DNA from: Actinomycetes bacterium
GTDB taxonomy: Bacteria; Actinomycetota; Acidimicrobiia; Acidimicrobiales; Acidimicrobiaceae
Length of the DNA stretch: 43,798 bases
NCBI GenBank assembly: GCA_021785005.1
Contig: JAJYGT010000093.1
Location: 1-43,798 of the forward strand
Direction of reading: 5' to 3'
Each line of letters opens with the position of its first letter. Positions within the stretch are counted from its first letter, which is position 1. The translations under genes and the position numbers were made by a program. Below the pieces are notes generated by a model. That model ran no database searches and was not told where the DNA came from. It worked only from the letters and a program-made list of their open reading frames with translations. This document shows positions 26,011-36,328 of the stretch, one piece after another.

Positions 26011-28488
26011 ACGATATCATCGTTGGGTTAACAATGTGTTTACGTACGGCGAAGTCTCTCCGCACCGTTGATTGTCATTGGCTCTTTTGAGTAACTTTTT
26101 TGTGGTTTTAGGGTTTTGCAAGAACAGATTTAAGTAATGAAAGATCAAATAAATTGTGCTGTGGTGAGCGGCCTCAAATCGACCGAGCTGCTGCCAGTTG
26201 CCAGCGTATTTTTATAAGCTGCATCACGAAGTTTTTGGAGTACGTGTGTTGGAAATACAGATTTGCCCTAAGACAACCTCACTTGGATTTGCCCGAAATG
26301 GATATTTGTGTAGTCTTGGGCTATTAAAGCCATTCGAACTTTGCCATCATATTAAAACTTACGGAACTATTTAATGGCGTGATTCCACCAAGCAAAAGTG
26401 GCGAGTTATTGCTAACTAATAGCACGCAAGCAACTAAATTTTTCCTTTCTTTTAGGCGCCGTAGGTTTGCGAGTTGTCTTTTCGTTGCTCTCTTGTTTTG
26501 AATCGGTACAATTTGTTGGCTGCCTGCTATAAAACCAGGGCCAATGTCGCTGTACTAATATGTGCGTAAACTCGTCAAGGATAAACCTGTAAAAACCGAG
26601 AGGTATCTCGTCTTTGCCTGTAGCTTGATTCTCACGCTACAGGTCGCGATGTCTCAAGTAGGACACGACCAAAGTATGATCTTTGTTGCCAGAGTAAAGA
26701 CTTTGCTTCACTGGCAATGGCCAGTGGCTAGGGGACATGGGCCAAAACTTTGACCTGACAGCTCTCGCTTACCGCGGATTCGGTTGTGCTTGGCTTTTGA
26801 GATGGAAATAGGTACACAGATTTAGTTTTACCGACTTTGTCAAGTTGTCGAGACCAACGCTGATTCTAAGAAGACCGGCCAGGAAATAGAATCTGGCCCA
26901 GGGCGGCTTTCGTATTGTTTTTTGCAAACTGAATTGTTTTTTTCGATATGTACTTGCGCTTAGGTTACTTGAAAGCACAAACCAGAAACCCCTGGGATGC
27001 TGGAGTTTATCGCTGACTAAATCCCTCTCATTCATTGCCACAACTGACGCATTGCCTTCGCGTAGTCGACCTTCAGGCAAGATTCGAGGAAGTAAGCCTA
27101 AGCAGCCACATGACCTTGAGTTCGAATTGAGAATTTCTGAACGAGAAACATGAACGATGTTTTTTGCTGGCGAATAACGCGTTGTTATGGATCATAAAAT
27201 GTTGCTTTTCGACCTGCGAACTCGAGGTCTTCGATATTACCTGGGTCTTTGTAACTTGGTTATTTAAAGAATTCGTGACTGTTTTTATATTAGGCAATTT
27301 ATTTTGAATTTAGAAAGGCCATTGTTAGAGTTGCTAATTCGATGCTTTAGCCTTGCTTGGGGGTCTAAGCGGCACTTAATTTACGATGCCGCGCCCATAG
27401 ATAATACCTAAATTACGGCGAAGCACTATAAGCGCCGGGTCTGGCGACACTGAAAAATATTAGAAATCTTGTAGATAAGGACTACAGAGATTGCATCGAC
27501 TAGACGACCGGCGGATTAGCAAATCATAGTTTACGAAATGGACAATTTGTGACTCGAGGCCAATTTGGAACGCCCATGATAGTGTGGCGTATCCGCAGGA
27601 AACCTAAGTGTAAGCACGTTTGGAGCAGTTGGTGTAGAGCTGGAGTTTTAGATTCAACTGAGCGTCGCGACTGCAAATTATGCAAACGCATAGAAACCCG
27701 AGATGGATTGGCGAATGTGGTGGATCAATCTCAGCTAAGGAGCGCTTGGCTTGAATCCCGCCGAGCGCCGTGGCATCGACAGGGCGGGGCAAAGGCAAGA
27801 AAAGTCGTGCTATTAAAAAAAGGGTGGGTCGCCAAATTCCAAAGGCGGCGGCGTCTGAATAACGGATACAACTTTGAATTTCAGTTACCGATAAATTTCT
27901 GGCCAGGGCATCGGGTGTTAAATTCAATTCGACTCAAGCTACCCCAGCTATAGATCTACCTAGCGAGTCATAACTTACGTCTGACACCATTACTGATAGC
28001 CCAACAAAGAATCATAGTTCTGCTAATTGAATCTGCACGATGTTGTTTCCACCGTAAGTGATAAAGCGAGCTTCGACAACTAAAAATGTCACGGCGCACT
28101 AGCCAATAGTGACCATGGACAGTAGTGTGGCGCCAATCGTCAAATCCGCACTCGCACGAATTGTATTTGCTGCTACCGACAACAGCAGTCTTTTAATGCC
28201 AATCGCTACGCTTTTGTTGATGTGCTTCAAGAAGTCGAGAATTTCGTGGCTTCACAACCCGTTCCAACGGGGATAGCTTCGTCGGGTTCAAAGCGTTGAG
28301 CCGCGTCTTGTTGATTAGTTGGTTACAAAGTCCGGTCGTGGTCACTAGGTGGCGAATCAAGTGTCTCGGGGCTTGGGGTGTTGGTCTTGCTCGTTCTGAC
28401 ACTACTCGCAGCGATGGCGGTTCCTTAGGGGTGAACTAGGGTCCGCATCGAAACGGCCTGCCCTGGCGCCGCGATAACTATAGGAATT
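26011..28488. other. 2.5-kb stretch without convincing genes
   Basis: Only short frames occur, none with recognisable motifs. The best candidate is a GTG-start frame at 27549-27953 (+), 134 residues, basic, with CKHVW and CKLCKRIE that could be a small zinc ribbon. Another is 28115-28276 (+), 53 residues with one hydrophobic stretch. An inverted repeat, CCTGTAGC / GCTACAGG, lies at 26617-26643. I see no tRNA, CRISPR or insertion-sequence ends. It probably represents decayed genes or an uncharacterised non-coding region. Confidence 0.5.
27549..27953 (+). CDS. Possible small zinc-ribbon-like protein
   Basis: Low-confidence frame of 134 residues. The N-terminal third has two cysteine groups, CKHVWSSWC (about residues 21-29) and CKLCKRIE (about 42-49), spaced as in a treble-clef or ribbon. 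The rest is strongly basic with clusters such as KFQRRRRLNNG. The GTG start has no ribosome binding site; an ATG at residue 10 is possible. It lies alone in a gene-poor region and may be a remnant. Confidence 0.25.
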   Translation: MTRGQFGTPMIVWRIRRKPKCKHVWSSWCRAGVLDSTERRDCKLCKRIETRDGLANVVDQSQLRSAWLESRRAPWHRQGGAKARKVVLLKKGWVAKFQRRRRLNNGYNFEFQLPINFWPGHRVLNSIRLKLPQL

Positions 28489-28902
28489 TCAGGTGGCACT
28501 TATGAGGTCGAACCCTTCATCTTTCCAGCCTTCGATGCCGCCGATCATTTTTTTGACCTTGCGCCCTAGACGTGCCAAATGCGCAGCCGCCTTGTCGGCG
28601 CCATTGCAGTGAGGACCGGCGCAATAGACCACAAACAACGTGTCTTGTGGGTAGGAGCTGAGATTGTGATCGTTGATCCGCCGATAAGGAAGGCTAATTG
28701 CTCCTGGCACATGACTCTCAGCAAACAATTCAGCACTGCGGACGTCGATAAGCACAAACCCAGGGTGGCTGTGCTGTAATCCATTGTGTACGTCCCAGCA
28801 GTCGGTCTCGAAACTGAGCAGTGCTTCGAAGTGAGCGACGGCGTTGATACAAGACGCAGCTGGTACATCTGTTACGGGATTAGTCCGGGACAAGTCTGGC
28901 AT
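28489..28902 (-). CDS. Rhodanese-like domain protein
   Basis: Single-domain rhodanese of 137 residues with an N-terminal extension. Features are FVLIDVRSAELFAESHVPGA (about residues 49-68), the active-site loop YCAGPHCNGADKAA with the nucleophilic cysteine (about 93-106), and the closing GGIEGWKDEGFDL. Rhodaneses carry sulfane sulfur as a persulfide on this cysteine. The start codon lacks a clear ribosome binding site. The GC content looks higher than in the flanking desert, and the closest relatives I recall are spread across proteobacteria, so acquisition by transfer is possible. No sulfur-metabolism genes are adjacent. Confidence 0.82.
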   Translation of the reverse strand: MPDLSRTNPVTDVPAASCINAVAHFEALLSFETDCWDVHNGLQHSHPGFVLIDVRSAELFAESHVPGAISLPYRRINDHNLSSYPQDTLFVVYCAGPHCNGADKAAAHLARLGRKVKKMIGGIEGWKDEGFDLISAT

Positions 28903-29233
28903 GGCAACATTTTACTATTCCCCGATGACACTCGGTGCCGCAGCTGGTTCGCCTTCATCGGTGTTAGCTCTCAAGACTATTTTGACTGCGATCCGTCGGT
29001 ATGAGGATGGGACGATGGTTAGCGAAACCGAACTCTATGCGTGCTAATGCGTAAAGAGCGGCGTCGGATTAAATTTCGAGCAACATTTTTCACGGCTTTG
29101 ATAGGCAATAACTAATTTGAAAAGATGTCGGCGCCAACGCTAGGATCTCTGGGCATATCTCGAAAATTGATGTCCTTGGGCGCTGTAGGTTCCTCGTGCG
29201 TGACAGAGATGCTAGCGCCCTAGGGTGGAACTT

Positions 29234-30262
29234 ATGCGAAACGAGACAAAGAAAAATTCTCCGTCTAGTAAACCAGGTGCAAGGATTGAAAAGAATGGAC
29301 AGAATCGCGCGGCAATTATTTACAACCCAACCAAGGTCGATTTAGATGCGCTTCGCAAGGCAGTTGCTTTAGAAGAATCTTTAAATGGCTGGATGGAGAC
29401 GGTCTGGTGGGCAACATCCGAGGACGACCCCGGCGAAGAAGTCGGTCGTCGGGCGATCAATCACCCTGTCGACTTGGTGCTTGTGGCTGGCGGTGATGGA
29501 ACCGTCAGTGCGGTTGCTGACTCGCTTCGCGGATCCAAGATTCCGCTCGCGATTATTCCTTCAGGAACTGGAAATCTTCTCGCGCGTAATCTCCTTTTAA
29601 CTCTCGACGATCTTCAGTACTCGGTTAATGCAGCATTTTCCGGCGATGACCGTGATATTGATATCGGTGTTGTCGAAGTCAAGCGCGAAAATGGATCAAC
29701 AGACCGCCATGCGTTTTTGGTGATGGCAGGCGTAGGCATAGACGCAAAAATGATCGAAAATACCGATCCCGAGTTGAAATCACGAATTGGGTGGCTTGCT
29801 TATCTATTGGCGATTTTCAAAGCGCTGCAGGATAAAAGCCAACTCCGTTTTCGGTACACATTTGATGAAACAGATACAGGTATGGTTCGAGCACACTCTC
29901 TCATTATCGGAAATTGTGGCACCCTCCCAGGCAATATTTGGCTATTGCCTGACGCCGCCATCGACGACGGTTTGTTTGACATCGTATTCCTCAGACCGCA
30001 AGGATATTTCGGTTGGGTGCAAATTTGGATTAAAGTCGCGTTGGAATACGGCGTTGTCCGGCGCACCAAGATAGGGAGAAAACTTTTGGGCAACGATAAA
30101 GAGATTCGAGCACTTCGCTACAACACAGCGACAACGTTCAGCGCAACTTTTGATCAACTTGAGGTTATAGAACTTGATGGTGATACTTTTGGCAAAACCA
30201 CCGAACTTTGTAGATCGATTGAACCAAAGGCACTGACCGTGCGCATACCATTTACGAAATAG
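29234..30262 (+). CDS. Diacylglycerol/lipid kinase family protein
   Basis: Protein of about 342 residues in the DAGK/YegS/LCB5 kinase superfamily, which phosphorylates lipids using ATP. The nucleotide-binding signature VLVAGGDGTVSAVADSL lies at about residues 79-95, followed by PLAIIPSGTGNLLARNL; the second domain has MAGVGIDAKMIENTD and IIGNCGTLPGNIWLLPDA. The ATG at 29234 follows GGTGGA by five bases; a GTG nine bases upstream is also in frame. There is no membrane segment. The lipid substrate is not determined by sequence. The gene lies alone between gene-poor regions. Confidence 0.87.
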   Translation: MRNETKKNSPSSKPGARIEKNGQNRAAIIYNPTKVDLDALRKAVALEESLNGWMETVWWATSEDDPGEEVGRRAINHPVDLVLVAGGDGTVSAVADSLRGSKIPLAIIPSGTGNLLARNLLLTLDDLQYSVNAAFSGDDRDIDIGVVEVKRENGSTDRHAFLVMAGVGIDAKMIENTDPELKSRIGWLAYLLAIFKALQDKSQLRFRYTFDETDTGMVRAHSLIIGNCGTLPGNIWLLPDAAIDDGLFDIVFLRPQGYFGWVQIWIKVALEYGVVRRTKIGRKLLGNDKEIRALRYNTATTFSATFDQLEVIELDGDTFGKTTELCRSIEPKALTVRIPFTK

Positions 30263-31087
30263 TTGATTGCCCAATTGCGCCGAGTTTCGGGTTTGATCGG
30301 CCGTCAAGACAATCCGACCATGATTTCGCGCAAACCCGTTTGCATCGCACAATGCGCGCACCATAGGTTTCGAGTTCGCTAGACATGACTTGCATGTTTA
30401 GCGCAAGGTTGCCGGAATCATGCTATGTCGATTCAGGTTCGGTTCGCGCGCTGAGATTCGAACTCATAACGGGCAAACAAACAGCGTTGCTATAGTGGAT
30501 CGGCTATACATAACAAAGCAAAGATGAGCACGTCATACGATATATGGTCGGCTGCACAATAAATGGGAATTTAGTGCAGTCAGGCTAGATGTTGGAGGAT
30601 ATCTCCGCAAATCTCCGCCGAGTATCTAGGCCATCGGCATCATTTGCTTTCGACGTGTTACCTGCAACGAACTAACCGTGCGCTAAATCGAATCTTTCCA
30701 AAAAAAGACTTACATAGTTACTTTTATGTGGCTAAATTGTGTCCAGTGTGCTTAGCGAATTATCGCGCCCAGCTAGACGAGCACTTGACGTTGACACCTT
30801 GTTGCAAGCATCGACCATGAGGTTCATCACCTGAAAGTGCCGCGAAAAAACTATGTAAAGGAGGAGACCGACAAAAAGCCTCTTCCAAGAATTGAATTCC
30901 AAGGGTTATAAGGACCCTTGAGTTGTGCTATCTAACTAAGTTCGAGAAGGTTACTCGAGTTCCCGGCCATGGTAGGGTTCCTACACAACTAAATTCCAAC
31001 ACAATAAGTCCGCTAGTCACCAATTTCATGTAACTTATTAGTGGTCGCAAGTTGTGGATAGTCTGTTCTTCTTCGAAGGGATCCGTG
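30263..31087. other. 825-base gap before the nuclease pair
   Basis: No convincing gene. A tRNA T-arm-like 20-mer lies at 30451-30470. A 7-bp hairpin (CAAGGGT / ACCCTTG) lies at 30900-30920. The sequence AAAGGAGG near 30858 resembles a ribosome binding site but no frame of any length starts at the right distance. The promoter for the nuclease pair should be at the right end. Confidence 0.45.
30451..30470 (-). repeat. Short tRNA T-arm-like fragment
   Basis: Twenty bases match 36120-36139 (a tRNA 3'-half fragment) at 18 positions, including the invariant GATTCGAAC of a T-loop on the minus strand. The rest of a tRNA is absent. Because the T-loop is universal, a chance or generic match is possible. 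Confidence 0.3.
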
Positions 31088-32362
31088 GTGGATGAGTTAC
31101 GCATACTGCACGCAGCCGACCTACACATCGATAGTCCATTACGTGGTTTGATCGCCTACGACGGTGCACCGACAGAAACGATTCGGAACGCGACAAGGAC
31201 AGCATTTCTGGCGCTCGTGTCAGAAGCAATAAATCGAAAAGTCCACCTAGTCCTTATTGCGGGTGATCTCTACGATGGGGAGTGGAGAGACTACAACACC
31301 GGACTCTTTGTAATAAACCAGCTAGCGCTACTTCACGAAGCCGGGATCCCAGTCGTTATTATTCATGGCAACCACGACGCGCAAAGCAACCTTACTAAAC
31401 GCCTGCGTTTCCCCCCTAACACCAAAGTCCTTTCACACTCCCATCCAGAAACATATATTCTTGGCGAAATAGGCGTTGCGGTGCATGGACAGAGCTATGC
31501 CACAAGAGCTGTCATGGAAGACCTTTCACTAGCCTACCCTGTGGCCAGCGACGGCTTTTTGAACATCGGCATGCTACATACTTGTTTTGATGGCTCATTA
31601 GGCCACGATCCGTATGCTCCCTGCAGGCTCGACGGTTTAAGATCGAAACGTTACGACTATTGGGCGCTTGGCCATGTCCATAACCGAAGAATTCTAAGTG
31701 ACGACCCTCCAATTGTGTTTCCGGGAAATCTTCAAGGTCGTCATATCCGCGAAACTGGTCCAAAAGGCGCGACTTTGGTTACTTTTGTGGACAAAGAACC
31801 TCGGCTAGAAGAACTCACACTTGCTACGGTTCGCTGGGAGCGTTGTCAGGTCGATGTTACCGGCGTTCAAACGTTCGACGGTTGTCTCGAACGATGCCAT
31901 GAGCGGCTAAAGGAGATATGTGAGACTGGGGCCGAGACCTATGCTGTCCGAATAGAGCTGAGTGGAATCACAAATGCAAATGGTTCGCTGCGCAGCGATA
32001 TAGATCGATTAACAAATGAGATCCGGGCACTGGGACTGCTAACCAAACGGGCGGATGTCTGGATAGAAAAGGTACAGGTATCGACTACTCCGGCGCGAGG
32101 GAAAATAACTGCGGAGGGTTCTATCCTGGCCAGCGAGATCAATGGTGTGCTTGCTGAACTTAAAAACTCAGTTTCAGATATTTCAAATTCGGGTGATCGG
32201 TTACTGGCTTCGTTGAGTGACCTCCGTACACAACTTCGCGCCGCTGGCATTTCATCGCGCGATGACCCGCTCAGTGAAGAACGCCTGTCGGAATCGCTTG
32301 ACGACGCAGCGGAACTCCTCATGGCCCTTCTTGTTTCAAAGGAGGATCAAGTTGCGGATTGA
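31088..32362 (+). CDS. Metallophosphoesterase, YhaO/SbcD-like DNA repair nuclease subunit
   Basis: Calcineurin-like phosphoesterase of about 424 residues. All five metal-binding motifs are visible in order: HAADLHIDS (residues 7-15), IAGDLYDG, IHGNHDAQSN, a histidine in MLHTCFDG, and LGHVHNRRIL. About 180 residues of C-terminal capping or partner-binding region follow. Similar proteins are the Mre11/SbcD-type nucleases and Bacillus YhaO. I chose the GTG at 31088, six bases after GAAGGGA; GTG 31085 and an earlier frame opening at 31052 are less well placed. The gene overlaps the ATPase gene by 11 bases, so the proteins are translationally coupled and probably form a complex. Confidence 0.88.
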   Translation: MDELRILHAADLHIDSPLRGLIAYDGAPTETIRNATRTAFLALVSEAINRKVHLVLIAGDLYDGEWRDYNTGLFVINQLALLHEAGIPVVIIHGNHDAQSNLTKRLRFPPNTKVLSHSHPETYILGEIGVAVHGQSYATRAVMEDLSLAYPVASDGFLNIGMLHTCFDGSLGHDPYAPCRLDGLRSKRYDYWALGHVHNRRILSDDPPIVFPGNLQGRHIRETGPKGATLVTFVDKEPRLEELTLATVRWERCQVDVTGVQTFDGCLERCHERLKEICETGAETYAVRIELSGITNANGSLRSDIDRLTNEIRALGLLTKRADVWIEKVQVSTTPARGKITAEGSILASEINGVLAELKNSVSDISNSGDRLLASLSDLRTQLRAAGISSRDDPLSEERLSESLDDAAELLMALLVSKEDQVAD

Positions 32363-35300
32363 TCGCCTTGACATTGTCGCATTCGGCAACTTCACCGATA
32401 CTTCGATTGATTTGTCTGCTCCTGGTCTACAAATTATTTACGGGCCGAACGAAGCTGGAAAGACCACCGCCCGATCAGCTATCTTAAACCTGCTTTATGA
32501 TTTCGACTTTCGTACGCATTTCGACTTCGTTCATCCGATGGCGAAGCTTCAGGTGGGAGGCCGTATTCGTTCGCAAGACGGAGACGTTCTTCAAGTGGTT
32601 CGTTTCAAGCGCAACAAAGATCCCTTGATGGATAAAGCCTCAGGAGAGCCGATTACCTTTGCGCGTTGGAATCAGATACTTCAGGGAATGAGCAAAGATG
32701 ACTATGAAAAAATGCTTACCCTGGGTTGGAAAGAGCTTGTAGAGGGCACGGCCGAGCTGGTGGAGCGTGGCGGAGCCCTAGGTGAAACCGTTTTCTCAGC
32801 GGGGTTAGGAATTCAGGAAATCGATGCCGTACTCAAAAACCTTGACAATCAGGCGTCGAGCCTCTTTGCTCCACGAGCTTCGACTAAAATCATCAATGCA
32901 GCTCTAAAATCTTCGTTAGAAGCCCAAAAGCGCGTTGCTTCGCTCTCACTAAGGCCAACCCATTATGCAGAAATCGTCAAGAACCGCGAAGCGGCTCAGC
33001 AACTTCGCGAGATTCTCGACGGGCGGCGCGGCGAATTGCAGCAAGAGCACGAACGTCTCATAACACTTAGAGGGGTCCTGCCAGACCTGGTCCGGCGAAG
33101 GCAAATGATTGCCGAACGCGACGAACTTCTTTTGCTCGGACCTCTTCCACCCAAGTCGTGGGCAGATCGGTTTCAAGAGGTAATCGAAGAACGAGACAAA
33201 TTGGAAGGGGAACGCTTTGCACTTGAAACTCGTATTGTTCTCGCTGACGAAAGACTTTCAAAGATAACTGTAGATAAGACGCTTTTGTCTGTAGCACAAC
33301 GTGTCGACGGCTTAGCCGAAATGATCACCGCGTACGAGCAAGGCCGTTCCGATCGACACGGATTGGCGCAGCAATCTCGTGATGCCGAACGCGACGCTCT
33401 TACCTTGCTCAGCTCTATCACCAAACTTCCGGCGGAAAAGGCGGACTTGGATAAAGCACGCACAGTGCTTTTAGCTAAACAGGCATTTGGAGTCGCAAGA
33501 GAGGAATGGACGACCTTGCATGCAAAGCTGGTGGAGGCCACAACAGTTCTAAAGAGCATGGAAGACGATCTCAGCGATATAGAAGCCCAGCTCGCCCAGC
33601 TACCAGAAACTATCGACCTATCACCTCTAAACGATGCCGTAAGTTCGGCTGTGTCCCAAGGTGACCTCGATCGAGCGCTGTCCAGCGCGCAGTCAGAAGT
33701 TGTAAATGCGTATGGCGAGTGCGTTGAGGCGGCAGCTCGGCTTGGAATACCAAAGGATCGGTTTTGTATCGCACTGGAGAATCCCTCACCAAGTGGCGAG
33801 GAGGTGGAGGAACTACTTCGTAAATTACAAGAAGCAGATGCGGAAGCACGAGCGGCTACCCAACAGGCCGTTGATGCCCAAGCCCGCGTCGAGAACCTGA
33901 CGGAGGAACTAAATAGGCTTGCATCCGAACGAGAGCTTCCAAGCGAAGAGGATCTTCTAAGCCGACGTAAGTTGCGAGATGCCACGTGGAAGCTTATTAA
34001 ATCTGCATGGCTCGACGACCACATTGTCACAGGAGAAGGAACGCCGTACGAAAATGAACAGCAGCTTGCATCGTACCACGAATCAACTACCCATGACGCT
34101 GACGACACAGTAGACCGGTTGTGGCGCGAGGCCGACCGTACTGCCCGTCGTAGTACCATCAACAATGATCTAGAGCGAGAACGAGCACAACTTGAAAAGG
34201 CACTAAGAAAAGCTGAGAAGATTCGTAGCGACGCTCAGAATGACTATGCGATATGGCGAGAGTCCTGGCCAGTCCTGCCAATACCAAGGTCTCCAGATGG
34301 TTTACGGCAATGGATGCTAAACCTGGAGCGTCTTCGAGCACTTCAAGGACTATGGACTAAAGCGAAGGCTGCGCACCGAGGTACATTCCGGAACTTGAAA
34401 ACTCACCGCAATCGGCTTTCGGCGTTAGCAGGTCAGTATGGTTTTGAGGTGCTGTCTGGCAATGATATCGGTCCACTTCTTGAAAGAGCAAAGATCCTTT
34501 TGCAGGAACTAGAGACAAATAGCAAAGACCGCCTAGGTCTAGAGAAACAGCAGCGTCAGATTGAACGCAAGTTCCCTAATGCTCGCAAAACCCTCAACGA
34601 CGCAATTCTCAGGGAGCAGGCTGCCGCCAACGCTTTTCGAAAGCTTCTTGAACCATACGCCAATGACGTTACTTCACCCGTGGAAGGGCGAGCAGTCTTG
34701 GATCAATTTGAAAAGCTTGATCGTTCGATCGACGCTCGCGACAGTCTTGTGAAAAGAATCGTCGGTATAGACGACAGGTCAGTTCAATTTGAAAATGAGG
34801 TAGCTGATGTACTTCTCTACCTGGGCGAAACCGCATCAGAGCCGTCGGCTGACGTTGTGCGAAGGCTGGTTCAGAGTGTCAAAGAGGCAAGGGATCAAGA
34901 AGCTCAACAAAAAACTGTATTTTTAGATCGGGACGACGCGGAAAAAGGACTACGAAAGGTTCAAGAGAACCAGGCAGGTGTTGTCGCACGACTAAACAAG
35001 TTGGCGAATGAGACTCACCTTACAGATATCGATGAACTTGCCAAAGTGGCGGAGAGTGCAATAAAACTTGCCGATCTCGACGACAACATCGCAAAGTCTG
35101 ATGAACAACTCATTGGACAAGGCGGCGGACGATCGGTTTCCGAGCTCGACACGAGTTCTCAGGAACTGGACATCCCAGCGATTAACGTACATATTTCAGA
35201 CATTAACAACAATCTTGATATTATCAGAGATCAGCTTCAGGAAGCTATCAAGAAAGAGACGGAACTTGAGAGACAGCAAAGGGAAATGGACGGATCCGAC

Positions 35301-35846
35301 GCCGCGGCTTTGGAAGCAGCTCTTGCTGAGAGTGAGTTTGCCAAGGCTCTGGAAGCGTCAGAGCGCTATGTCCGCCTTGTGCTTGCTCGACATATAGCAG
35401 ATGAAGCAATACGGCGCTACAGCGACAAGCACCAGGATCCACTTCTCTCTCGAGCAAGCTACTATCTCGAACAACTTACGAATGGACGATGCAAACGAGT
35501 CGCTGTCGAAGAGAACCTAAAAAGCGGCCCTCGACTGAGCGCGATTTACTCAAACGGGGAGGAACGGTCAGTACCCGAGCTCTCCGATGGAACTAGAGAC
35601 CAACTGTACTTCGCACTTCGCCTGGCGGCCATCCAGGAAACCGTGGATAGCGGTTACTCAATGCCGGTGGTGCTTGATGATGTGCTCATTAATTTCGACG
35701 ATAACAGGGCGCGAGCTGCGATAAATTGTCTTGCTGAGCTGGCGCAATCGAGCCAAGTACTGCTGTTCACGCACCACGAACACTTGATCTCTCTTGCTAG
35801 GAATACTCTTTCTCCAAAGCAATTTTCCATCCATGAACTGACCTAA
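32352..35846 (+). CDS. AAA-family SMC/SbcC-like ATPase (YhaN-like)
   Basis: Large ABC-type ATPase of 1164 residues, partner of the preceding nuclease. It begins LRIDRLDIVAFGNFTD, with Walker A IIYGPNEAGKTT at about residues 31-42. The middle, about 170-1000, is mostly charged heptad coiled coil. The C-terminus has the ABC signature LSDGTRDQLYFALRLA and Walker B VVLDDVLINFDD, then LLFTHHEHL with the switch histidine. I see no CxxC zinc hook in the coiled coil, matching YhaN rather than SbcC/Rad50. The TTG start follows a perfect GGAGG by six bases and is where the family begins. Likely acts in processing DNA ends. Confidence 0.9.
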   Translation: MRIDRLDIVAFGNFTDTSIDLSAPGLQIIYGPNEAGKTTARSAILNLLYDFDFRTHFDFVHPMAKLQVGGRIRSQDGDVLQVVRFKRNKDPLMDKASGEPITFARWNQILQGMSKDDYEKMLTLGWKELVEGTAELVERGGALGETVFSAGLGIQEIDAVLKNLDNQASSLFAPRASTKIINAALKSSLEAQKRVASLSLRPTHYAEIVKNREAAQQLREILDGRRGELQQEHERLITLRGVLPDLVRRRQMIAERDELLLLGPLPPKSWADRFQEVIEERDKLEGERFALETRIVLADERLSKITVDKTLLSVAQRVDGLAEMITAYEQGRSDRHGLAQQSRDAERDALTLLSSITKLPAEKADLDKARTVLLAKQAFGVAREEWTTLHAKLVEATTVLKSMEDDLSDIEAQLAQLPETIDLSPLNDAVSSAVSQGDLDRALSSAQSEVVNAYGECVEAAARLGIPKDRFCIALENPSPSGEEVEELLRKLQEADAEARAATQQAVDAQARVENLTEELNRLASERELPSEEDLLSRRKLRDATWKLIKSAWLDDHIVTGEGTPYENEQQLASYHESTTHDADDTVDRLWREADRTARRSTINNDLERERAQLEKALRKAEKIRSDAQNDYAIWRESWPVLPIPRSPDGLRQWMLNLERLRALQGLWTKAKAAHRGTFRNLKTHRNRLSALAGQYGFEVLSGNDIGPLLERAKILLQELETNSKDRLGLEKQQRQIERKFPNARKTLNDAILREQAAANAFRKLLEPYANDVTSPVEGRAVLDQFEKLDRSIDARDSLVKRIVGIDDRSVQFENEVADVLLYLGETASEPSADVVRRLVQSVKEARDQEAQQKTVFLDRDDAEKGLRKVQENQAGVVARLNKLANETHLTDIDELAKVAESAIKLADLDDNIAKSDEQLIGQGGGRSVSELDTSSQELDIPAINVHISDINNNLDIIRDQLQEAIKKETELERQQREMDGSDAAALEAALAESEFAKALEASERYVRLVLARHIADEAIRRYSDKHQDPLLSRASYYLEQLTNGRCKRVAVEENLKSGPRLSAIYSNGEERSVPELSDGTRDQLYFALRLAAIQETVDSGYSMPVVLDDVLINFDDNRARAAINCLAELAQSSQVLLFTHHEHLISLARNTLSPKQFSIHELT

Positions 35847-36328
35847 ACCTAACTAAAACGAGAAAGTCCGGCCTTAGCACAATCGATCAAAAACTTCTGT
35901 CACTGGAACTGAGTTTTTTGTTTTGTTCCCTTTACGATGAAGTATTTTTTGGACGTATTTCTATAAATAGGTCGTTTTGAAGCTCACCTGTAACTCCCGG
36001 ATCATGCGTGTGTCTCTTTACTTAAACCCTGTCGATGGCTATTTTGACAAGAAGAGGATGCAAATGTTGGGCGGACACTTTGTGAAATTAAAAAAATTGT
36101 CTCTGACCGGGTAGGCCCCCTGGGATTCGAACTCACAACCTGCAGATTATGAGTTATTTTCAGAAACACACTCTCGACAGACCCGAAACAAAGTAATTAT
36201 CAAGAGGATACTCCTGGTCGCAAGTTTTGATATCCAGTGGTCGAAAGATTGAAATATGGCCAACCCCGACGGAGGCGTTCCCGTCAGCTTTGCTTGCAGG
36301 GTATCGCATCAAGTGCTACAGTGGCGCA
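35847..36328. other. Gap holding a tRNA fragment
   Basis: No gene seen. A T-rich stretch after the ATPase gene (TTTTTTGTTTT near 35910-35925) could mark transcription termination but lacks a good stem. A tRNA 3'-half fragment lies at 36116-36154. Confidence 0.45.
36116..36154 (-). repeat. tRNA 3'-half fragment, candidate attachment site
   Basis: These 39 bases match 38111-38149, the 3' half of the intact tRNA-Lys, at 35 positions and in the same orientation, 1995 bases apart. It covers the T-arm, variable loop and 3' part of the anticodon arm, reading ACTCATAATC where the tRNA has ACTCTTAATC. There is no 5' half next to it. T-stem mismatches mean it cannot be part of a functional tRNA. This is what a distal att copy left by tRNA-targeted integration looks like. 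Confidence 0.65.

Noticed and set aside
26562-27297. Short frames at 26562-26753 (+), 26769-27080 (-) and 27073-27297 (-)
   Set aside because: None has a recognisable motif, good start signal or neighbour that supports it.
28901-29047. A 48-residue plus-strand frame beginning MATFYYSPMTLG, divergent from the rhodanese gene
   Set aside because: Its start overlaps the rhodanese ATG and no ribosome binding site or family is seen. It could be real but I cannot support it.
33173-34165. A 330-residue minus-strand frame
   Set aside because: It is antisense to the coiled coil of the YhaN-like ATPase, and its serine/arginine-rich composition is a by-product of that gene's codon use.
35859-35875. GAGAAAGTCCGG resembling the P4 element of RNase P RNA
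   Set aside because: No matching downstream conserved elements occur before the next feature, so it is probably chance.
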